Shown here piece after piece: positions 6,411 to 10,786 of a stretch of 10,786 bases of DNA. The position numbers and the translations under genes were made by a program. This DNA is from Bryobacterales bacterium (GTDB lineage Bacteria; Cyanobacteriota; Vampirovibrionia; Obscuribacterales; Obscuribacteraceae). The notes under the pieces were generated by a model. That model ran no database searches. It worked only from the letters and a program-made list of their open reading frames with translations, and was not told where the DNA came from. Every line of letters starts with the position of its first letter. The first letter of the stretch is position 1. The stretch is taken from the NCBI GenBank assembly GCA_903970295.1, contig CAJCHQ010000039.1, positions 1 through 10,786 on the forward strand, in the 5' to 3' direction.

Positions 6411-7041
6411 TGTCGGCCAGCGTATGCTCGGAAGGCAGCTTGTAACCAGTCAGTTGTGATAACGATTCCATTACTTCCCACGTCGTCTTCTCGAAATCCT
6501 TGCTTGGTTCGATTGGTTTGCCGATTACGACTTTGGCTTTGGTCCAGGCTTTATTAGTGTCGATCAGCCCGACCGGCAGAATTTGTACTTTGTTGCTGTA
6601 AGCGAAGTAGGCCGCGCCCAAATGCGGAGGACCTAGAAAACCTGGCTTTTTGCTGCGCGTGCCCTCGATGAACATACCGACGTTCCAGCCGGTTTCAAAT
6701 ACTTTTTTGACTGTTTTGATTGTCGATTTTTCCGGCTTGTTGCGATTGATTGGAATGGCCCCAAAAAAACTGATCAACTGTTTGAAATATTTGATCTCGA
6801 ACAATTCAGTTTTGGCTACGTAGGCCATGGGAATGTCAGTGCCTATGCAGAGAAGAGGCGGATCCCACTGGGAGAGATGATTGCCGACGACTAGAAATTT
6901 TCGGTTTGGGGGAATATTTTCTCGACCTATGATCTCCACCTGATTACGAAAGAAATAGACCGGCCGCAAAAGAACGCGTGCCGTAAACATGTGGCAAAAC
7001 TTTCTCAGTGATGTGTAAGTGCGCGGGTTGAAATCGGCCAT
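6400..7041 (-). CDS. 1-acyl-sn-glycerol-3-phosphate acyltransferase family protein (PlsC-like)
   Basis: A 213-residue acyltransferase of the PlsC/LPLAT family, which moves an acyl chain onto lysophosphatidate or a related lipid at the inner membrane face. All four family blocks are visible: NHLSQWD at 54-60 (H55 and D60 catalytic), GAIPINR at 94-100, FIEGTRSK at 124-131, and LPVGL further on. Only a moderately hydrophobic N-terminal stretch (about 19-31) could act as membrane anchor. Its start lies six bases after the stop of the TPR-NHL gene, so the two form an operon and translation is probably coupled; no strong Shine-Dalgarno is present. The 3' end overlaps surE by 11 bases. The acceptor could be a different lysolipid; the family call is firm. 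Confidence 0.92.
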   Translation of the reverse strand: MADFNPRTYTSLRKFCHMFTARVLLRPVYFFRNQVEIIGRENIPPNRKFLVVGNHLSQWDPPLLCIGTDIPMAYVAKTELFEIKYFKQLISFFGAIPINRNKPEKSTIKTVKKVFETGWNVGMFIEGTRSKKPGFLGPPHLGAAYFAYSNKVQILPVGLIDTNKAWTKAKVVIGKPIEPSKDFEKTTWEVMESLSQLTGYKLPSEHTLADIIE

Positions 7042-7047
7042 TGGTTT

Positions 7048-8259
7048 CTAAGGCTTGACAGCAGTTGCCTTGGGCAATGCTATGCGAACTATCGAGTTAT
7101 CTTCTTGTTGGCTGACGAAGAGATTGCCATCTTTATCCAACGTCAAATAGTAGGGTTTTTTGAAACCAGACGCGATGATTGCCGAAACTCCGGAAGGACT
7201 TATTCTGGCTACGGTTCCGCCCAGATAATTGGCCACGTAGAGATTGTTGGCACCATCAACTGCCAAGCCGATCGGTCCCTTCAAATTGGTGCCTGTACAA
7301 AACTTCTCTCGGTTGCCGTCGGAGAAGATGCGATCGACTGAATTAGTGAGGAAGTTTGCTACGTAGAGATTGCCCTGACGGTCAAAGGCAAGCCCGGCTG
7401 GTGCGTTGAATCCGTTGGCGATGACGCGCACCTGAGTATTGGCCAGAACTGCTACAGGACTTGTAGATTGGGCGTTGAAATCATGACTGGCACTGGCAGG
7501 CGATTGTTGCGGGCTTTGATAAACCGGAGTCTGAGTGATAACACTTTGCTGAGTAGTCACTTGTGCCGGTGGTGCCACGGCTGCTTGTACAGCCGGTGTC
7601 ACAATTGCCTGCACAGGCGGTGCTTGGGTGGCTGCCAGGGCCCCGGCCGCCGCGTCGGCCGCTAAACCCGCAGGACGACTGCCCGCACCGTTGGTGGTGC
7701 CAGGATTGGTGAGAGCCGGATTGACATAACTCTCAGGCGCTTGAGTTTGTACAGGAGCCGGTTGGCTTTGCACAGGCGGTGCTTGTGTCGCGCCCGACTC
7801 GATCATCGCCAGGCGCTTTTGTGCGTCGCTGAAGTGCGGGTTGTTCGGCGCGATCGTTTGCAATTGAGTGCGGGCGTCAGCGGCTTGCCCGAGGTCGATA
7901 TAACATAGGGCCAGTTGATAATGAGCGTCGGGATCGGTCGGCTTCACTCGCAAAACTTCGAGATAGCGCGGTACCGCTTCTTTAACCCGTTTCTCGCTCT
8001 GAAAGAGCATGCCCAGGTTGTATTGAGCGTCAGCCAAATTCGGGTCGATATCACAGGCGCGCTTGAAAAATATGATTGCCGATTCCTGCGCGCCCTGTTT
8101 GTAAGCCGTTAGCCCGAGGTTGTACAGGTTGACTGCGTGAGGATTGCTACTGCCTCCAGCAGGAGGAGCTGCCGTTTGTGCTGAAGTTGCGGTCGTCAAG
8201 GTGACTGTAATGATTGTAGCCAGAAGCAGAAGACCGAACTTTCCCTTTATCAACATCAT
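7048..8259 (-). CDS. Secreted TPR-NHL repeat protein
   Basis: A 403-residue exported protein. An N-terminal signal peptide (basic start, hydrophobic 8-24, likely cleavage after A27 in TSA-QT) is followed by three TPR units (about 41-141). A Gln/Ala/Pro/Val-rich linker (about 155-270) carries a repeated TQAPPVQ motif, and three NHL/beta-propeller units follow (about 283-395). In these, AGLAFDRQGNLYVAN, IGLAVDGANNLYVAN and YLTLDKDGNLFVS are the telltale lines. Three blades are too few for a closed propeller, so the domain may assemble with other chains or be partial. AGGAG at 8263-8267 favours the second ATG (8256, six-base spacing) over the first (8259, three bases). It lies upstream of plsC in the same operon. 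A binding or scaffold role outside the cytoplasm is likely; no catalytic motif is seen. Confidence 0.88.
   Translation of the reverse strand: MMLIKGKFGLLLLATIITVTLTTATSAQTAAPPAGGSSNPHAVNLYNLGLTAYKQGAQESAIIFFKRACDIDPNLADAQYNLGMLFQSEKRVKEAVPRYLEVLRVKPTDPDAHYQLALCYIDLGQAADARTQLQTIAPNNPHFSDAQKRLAMIESGATQAPPVQSQPAPVQTQAPESYVNPALTNPGTTNGAGSRPAGLAADAAAGALAATQAPPVQAIVTPAVQAAVAPPAQVTTQQSVITQTPVYQSPQQSPASASHDFNAQSTSPVAVLANTQVRVIANGFNAPAGLAFDRQGNLYVANFLTNSVDRIFSDGNREKFCTGTNLKGPIGLAVDGANNLYVANYLGGTVARISPSGVSAIIASGFKKPYYLTLDKDGNLFVSQQEDNSIVRIALPKATAVKP
7610..7785. repeat. In-frame direct repeat in the linker of the TPR-NHL gene
   Basis: A 17-base sequence beginning TGCACAGGCGG occurs at 7610-7626 and again at 7769-7785, exactly 53 codons apart and in the same frame. 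Both copies encode TQAPPVQ. This shows that the low-complexity linker grew by segmental duplication. Confidence 0.7.
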
Positions 8260-8262
8260 TAA

Positions 8263-8267
8263 CTCCT
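8263..8267 (-). promoter_or_regulatory. Ribosome binding site of the TPR-NHL gene
   Basis: AGGAG on the minus strand lies three bases before the first of two adjacent ATG codons and six bases before the second. The spacing makes the second ATG (first base 8256) the more likely start. Confidence 0.7.
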
Positions 8268-8379
8268 GACTAAAATGGATGACTTCTTGAAAACCGCGAA
8301 CTAAAATGACATCCCGGCGTCTATCGATTCAGCATCAAAGAGATGATTGTGACGGCTAGAGGGGTGAGAGGTCTTGCGG

Positions 8380-8429
8380 ATTCGGGGTATATAACGTAAT
8401 GCGACGAAACTGTGCCCGACTCCCCGAAT
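8380..8429. promoter_or_regulatory. Inverted repeat around a TATATAAC box in a divergent region
   Basis: ATTCGGGG (8380-8387) and CCCCGAAT (8422-8429) are perfect 8-bp inverted arms 34 bases apart. TATATAAC follows the left arm directly and could serve as a -10 element for the rightward membrane-protein gene, but no good -35 precedes it. AATAGTTGAA is also directly repeated at 8427-8436 and 8461-8470. The 8260-8486 interval separates two divergent genes and must hold promoters for both; the assignment is tentative. Confidence 0.3.
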
Positions 8430-8469
8430 AGTTGAACGTATGTCGGTTACAGCCCGCTTTAATAGTTGA

Positions 8470-8475
8470 AAGGAA
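8470..8475 (+). promoter_or_regulatory. Probable ribosome binding site of the small membrane protein
   Basis: AAGGAA lies eleven bases before the ATG at 8487, a slightly long but workable spacing. It would fall within the coding region if the upstream TTG at 8466 were used, which argues for the ATG. Confidence 0.5.
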
Positions 8476-8486
8476 CCCAAAAATAT

Positions 8487-8942
8487 ATGCGCACATTCGG
8501 CCACATTGTCACTTCCGCAGGGCTGGGGCTGGCAAATTATGCTGCCTATCGTTCTAAACCCGCTGCTTTCGCCAGTTTCCTGGCCGGGTGGATGATAGAC
8601 CTTGATCATGTTTTCGACTACGTTAAAGCTCATGGCTGGAAGCCCAACTGGCACCGATTTAATGAGGCTTGTCATGAAAAGTACAGTGGCAAGCTCTACC
8701 TTCCGCTCCATTCGTACGAGCTGGTGGCATTGTTCTTCCTTCTCTTCAAGGGACCACGCAGACAGCCTTACAGAATGGGCATAACCCTCTCCATTCTCAC
8801 CCATCTGCTGCTCGATCAAAGATGCAATCCATCCAGAAAACCATTAACTTATTTTCTGGCAGACCGCATCAGGAAGGGCTTTGACGCCCAACGCATATTG
8901 GGCAGTGAAATGCTTTTGGCGGTCACTCCGCTCAAGTCGTAG
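8487..8942 (+). CDS. Small membrane protein resembling metal-dependent hydrolases (YdjM/DUF457-like)
   Basis: A 151-residue protein with several short hydrophobic segments (about 7-20, 26-37, 79-87, 98-110) and a set of conserved-looking charged residues: H6, DLDH (38-41), LHSYE (74-78) and HLLLD (106-110). This His/Asp/Glu spacing resembles the membrane-bound metal-dependent hydrolase group typified by YdjM and YbcI (DUF457), none of which has a settled reaction. The ATG at 8487 is preferred, with AAGGAA at 8470-8475. A TTG 21 bases upstream would add seven unremarkable residues and would place the Shine-Dalgarno inside the gene. It is divergent from the TPR-NHL gene and convergent with the TPR gene, so it stands alone. 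A minus-strand open frame across it is a shadow. Coding is confident, family likely, function unknown. Confidence 0.75.
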   Translation: MRTFGHIVTSAGLGLANYAAYRSKPAAFASFLAGWMIDLDHVFDYVKAHGWKPNWHRFNEACHEKYSGKLYLPLHSYELVALFFLLFKGPRRQPYRMGITLSILTHLLLDQRCNPSRKPLTYFLADRIRKGFDAQRILGSEMLLAVTPLKS

Positions 8943-8970
8943 TTTTGCTTAACCGCCAGGCCTGAGCGGA
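8917..8970. repeat. Interleaved inverted repeats at a convergent gene boundary
   Basis: TGGCGGT (8917-8923) is complementary to ACCGCCA (8952-8958), and TCCGCTCA (8927-8934) to TGAGCGGA (8963-8970). The two perfect stems (7 and 8 bp) are interleaved, so they would form a pseudoknot or be alternative folds. They span the stop of the membrane-protein gene (8940-8942) and end exactly before the TPR-gene stop (8971-8973). No T-tract follows on either strand. They may serve as a bidirectional 3' end or an RNA stability element. Confidence 0.5.
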
Positions 8971-10389
8971 TCACATCCGCGACATAGTGGCGTGCGCTCT
9001 TTTCTTCAAGTGAATGGCCAGTTCTTCCAATCTGTCGGCGTCATTTGGTCTTTGCGTGTGGCGGAGCAGATTGGCAAATCCCATCAAGGCTTCTGCGTGC
9101 TCGTCGTGACTGGACCTGGCTAATTTGGTTTGAATAGCGATCAGCCGTTTGTATAATGCTTCAGCTTCTTTGAAGTTGCCTTGCTTTTGATAACTGTCGG
9201 CCAACTCTGTCAGATGGCTGATCAATCGGGTCTGATCCTGGACGGTGACAGGTTTTTCGTAGGCTGCTATGGCGCGCCTGTACATGGGCTCGGCCTCGTT
9301 CAATGCTCCAGCTGAGTGATATAAGGTGGCCAGGCTGTGATAGGCCTTTGCCACATTGGGATCGTTAGGTGTGAAGACTTTCTCCCAGATGTTGGCAGAG
9401 CGCCTGAATAAAGGTTCGGCTTGTTCGTATTGCCCGGCTTCGAAATAAACTTTAGCCAGCTCGCCGAGGGCTTCTGCCAAGTCGATGTTGCTGGGGTCGA
9501 GCAAGGCTTCTCGAATCGCGAGCGCCTGCACAAGAAGAGGTTCTGCTGACCAGTAATCGCCTTGCGCTGCATAAACTTTGCCCAGGCCAATGAGATTTTC
9601 GGCAACGGTCAAGTGCTGAGCGCCGTAAACATGCTCGCGAATGTCTAACGCTAGTTTGAACAAGTGAATTGCTTCTTGATTGTTGCCGATGACCGTATAG
9701 AGTTTGGCCAAATTACTGAGCGCCGCGGCGACGCTTGTGTGCTTCGGTCCAAGGGCCTGTTGTTTGATTTCGATCGCTCGCTTGAAGAGAGGCTCTGCTT
9801 CTTCGCATTTGTTCTGGACGAGATAGATCTTGGCCAATTTGTTAAAGCTCTCGCCCAGATCGGCATGATTGGGCGGCAAAGACTTGATCCTGATCTCGAG
9901 AGAACGCTTGAAGAGCGGTTCAGCGACGGTGCACTTGCCCATTGTCTGGTAGAAAAAGGCGAGATTATCGAGGCTAATGGCCACGTCTGGGTGGTCCGCT
10001 CCTAGAGCCTTTTCTCTAATCTCAATCGAGCGTTTGAACATTGGCTCTGCCAGTGAAAACTTGCCCTCTGCCTGAAGTAAACCGGCTAAATTGTTGAGCG
10101 CTTTGGCTACGTCTGGATGGTTGGCGCCGAGCGATTTTTCTCTGATTTGCAAGGCTCTTTTGAGCATCGATTTAGCTTGCAAATATTTGCCTTGTTTGCG
10201 GTAGAGTTCAGCCAGATTATTCAAACTTCTGGCGACGCGATCGTGCATGGGTCCGAATTTTTGGCTCTCGGTCAGAGCCTGGCTGAACAGTCTTTCTGCT
10301 TCGCTGAGACTGCCTTGTTTATAGGCCGCATTGCCGTCTTGGGTGAGCTTTTCCCACAAAGTAGCATCGATATTTGGTTCTTGACTCAT
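8971..10389 (-). CDS. Kinesin-light-chain-type TPR protein
   Basis: A 472-residue protein made almost wholly of tetratricopeptide repeats with the 42-residue period of the kinesin-light-chain class. The recurring line reads LNNLA-LY--QGKY--AEPLFKRALEIREK-LG--HPDVA. About eleven units run from residue ~12 to ~462. The early units (about 50-260) are most alike and the last two are degenerate. There is no signal peptide or membrane segment, so it is probably cytoplasmic and acts as a protein-binding superhelix; no enzyme domain is attached. The repeat style matches the C-terminal half of the Ser/Thr kinase encoded at 911-3508, suggesting common ancestry. The ATG at 10389 lacks a clear Shine-Dalgarno. 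TATAAG or CATAAT on the minus strand 26-42 bases upstream could be its -10. Repeat call certain, partner unknown. Confidence 0.93.
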   Translation of the reverse strand: MSQEPNIDATLWEKLTQDGNAAYKQGSLSEAERLFSQALTESQKFGPMHDRVARSLNNLAELYRKQGKYLQAKSMLKRALQIREKSLGANHPDVAKALNNLAGLLQAEGKFSLAEPMFKRSIEIREKALGADHPDVAISLDNLAFFYQTMGKCTVAEPLFKRSLEIRIKSLPPNHADLGESFNKLAKIYLVQNKCEEAEPLFKRAIEIKQQALGPKHTSVAAALSNLAKLYTVIGNNQEAIHLFKLALDIREHVYGAQHLTVAENLIGLGKVYAAQGDYWSAEPLLVQALAIREALLDPSNIDLAEALGELAKVYFEAGQYEQAEPLFRRSANIWEKVFTPNDPNVAKAYHSLATLYHSAGALNEAEPMYRRAIAAYEKPVTVQDQTRLISHLTELADSYQKQGNFKEAEALYKRLIAIQTKLARSSHDEHAEALMGFANLLRHTQRPNDADRLEELAIHLKKRAHATMSRM

Positions 10390-10431
10390 TCGATCGTAGA
10401 CCCAAGTCAGTCTTATATTGAGATTATGCCC

Positions 10432-10447
10432 GTCGCCGGCGACCGGC
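10432..10447. promoter_or_regulatory. GC-rich palindrome upstream of the TPR gene
   Basis: GTCGCCGGCGAC (10432-10443) is a perfect 12-bp palindrome. It overlaps a second possible hairpin, GCCGG (10435-10439) with CCGGC (10443-10447). It lies 43-54 bases upstream of the leftward TPR start, just behind the candidate -10 boxes, where an operator could act. Confidence 0.35.
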
Positions 10448-10521
10448 TAATTGTCGATTCTAAGTGTCGCTCCAGAATGTGATCTCTTTGTTTTGCTTCT
10501 TATCCCAGTCTGAAGGAAATT

Positions 10522-10670
10522 TGTCAGATTTGAAAGAGGAAAATCCGACACGCCTGATCCTTCCCTGGGTGTCCCTGTTCGAGGGGGATCTATTATTAAG
10601 TTAAGTAATATTACATCAGTGTCTTGGGGATTCTACCTGAGTAAAACCCCTCCCCTGTAAGGGCTACAGG
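10522..10670 (+). other. Cluster of four stem-loops, possible structured RNA
   Basis: There are four adjacent stems. TGTCAGATTT (10522-10531) pairs with AAATCCGACA (10541-10550) with one mismatch. GATCC-CCCT (10556-10566, two-base bulge) pairs with AGGGGGATC (10582-10590). GGGG-TT-TAC (10626-10637) pairs with GTA-AA-CCCC (10641-10650) with a bulge and a mismatch. CCTGTA (10654-10659) pairs with TACAGG (10665-10670), followed by CTTAATATTTTCTT as an imperfect U-rich tail. On the plus strand this reads like a small RNA ending in a terminator; TTGTCG at 10451 with AGAATG 17 bases later is a weak promoter guess. No known RNA family was recognised. Confidence 0.3.
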
Positions 10671-10746
10671 CTTAATATTTTCTTAATTATTGACGTTACA
10701 GTTATTTGGATTAGTAGGACAAGTTTCTTCAGCCTCTACCCCCATC

Positions 10747-10786
10747 ATGGTGTCCCTCAAAAAAGTCCGAAAAACCGAAAAACCGA
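10747..10786 (+). CDS. Possible start of a gene running off the window
   Basis: An ATG at 10747 opens a frame of 13 codons to the window edge, beginning MVSLKKVRKTEKP, a lysine- and arginine-rich start. A TTGACG box lies about 55 bases upstream. There is no Shine-Dalgarno, and the sequence is a short repeat of CCGAAAAA, so a chance reading is quite possible. No family can be assigned. Confidence 0.25.
   Translation, partial: MVSLKKVRKTEKP

Larger units (their letters stand above)
10390..10746. other. Gene-free interval with several hairpins
   Basis: No convincing coding region was found here. The interval holds a palindrome at 10432-10443 and four potential stem-loops between 10522 and 10670, listed separately. 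It also holds a TTGACG box (10690-10695) that could be a -35 for rightward transcription, with only a weak TAGTAG about 16 bases downstream. It must contain the promoter of the leftward TPR gene. The segment after 10590 is notably A/T-rich compared with the genes. Confidence 0.6.

Noticed and set aside
8466..8486. TTG start for the small membrane protein
   Set aside because: It lies before and over the likely Shine-Dalgarno and adds only seven polar residues. The family-like sequence begins near the ATG at 8487.
8301..8819. A 172-codon open frame on the minus strand opposite the small membrane protein
   Set aside because: The translation has no recognisable motif or domain and no good start signal. 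The plus-strand frame has hydrophobic segments and a coherent metal-residue pattern, so this is a shadow of it.
9300..10005. Several open frames of 70-120 codons on both strands across the large TPR gene
   Set aside because: They follow the 126-base period of the TPR coding sequence in other frames and are by-products of its repeated codons.
8971..10389. Regular ~126-base spacing suggesting a DNA repeat array or CRISPR
   Set aside because: The periodicity comes from 42-residue protein repeats with diverged codons. There are no identical short repeats separated by unique spacers.

Overview
This window looks like bacterial chromosome from a lineage with many tetratricopeptide-repeat (TPR) proteins. 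Base composition is close to balanced, the standard genetic code fits, and several genes lack a clear Shine-Dalgarno. It carries a zinc-ribbon Ser/Thr kinase with a C-terminal TPR tail, a kinesin-light-chain-type TPR protein and a secreted TPR-NHL protein. This mix recalls the non-photosynthetic cyanobacterial relatives (Melainabacteria/Vampirovibrionia, especially Obscuribacterales). That placement is inference from protein style only. No mobile element, CRISPR array, rRNA or tRNA was seen, and nothing points clearly to recent transfer.

Layout, left to right. (1) 1-87 may be the tail of a rightward gene. A hairpin-rich leader (96-282) follows, then a stand-alone nucleotidyltransferase-fold protein (289-867, +). 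(2) Convergent with it is a leftward block in the order SDR oxidoreductase (5482-4697), aminoglycoside-phosphotransferase-fold kinase (4697-3624) and membrane Ser/Thr kinase (3508-911). The SDR and phosphotransferase overlap at TAATG and are surely coupled. The Ser/Thr kinase sits behind a 115-bp gap and may have its own promoter. (3) A 136-bp divergent region with an operator-like palindrome separates the SDR from surE (5619-6410, +). (4) surE runs tail-to-tail, with an 11-bp overlap, into a leftward pair: a secreted TPR-NHL protein (8259-7048) followed after 6 bp by a PlsC-type acyltransferase (7041-6400). (5) A small membrane protein with metal-hydrolase-like motifs (8487-8942, +) converges on a large cytoplasmic TPR protein (10389-8971, -). 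An interleaved inverted-repeat structure lies at their shared 3' boundary. (6) The last ~400 bp hold no complete gene but several hairpins, and perhaps the first codons of a rightward gene at 10747.

Functional reading. Three themes can be supported: acyl or lipid metabolism (SDR + phosphotransferase, PlsC), nucleotide housekeeping (SurE), and protein-interaction or signalling scaffolds (kinase-TPR, TPR-NHL, TPR). The most suggestive unit is the coupled SDR/phosphotransferase pair. It has the same two-enzyme logic as the reductase and kinase steps of levulinate/4-hydroxyacid degradation, but no acyl-CoA dehydrogenase is visible here. No textbook defence, secretion or biosynthetic cluster is present. 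The best candidates for undescribed biology are the structured intergenic regions and the transmembrane kinase with a probable exported TPR sensor.
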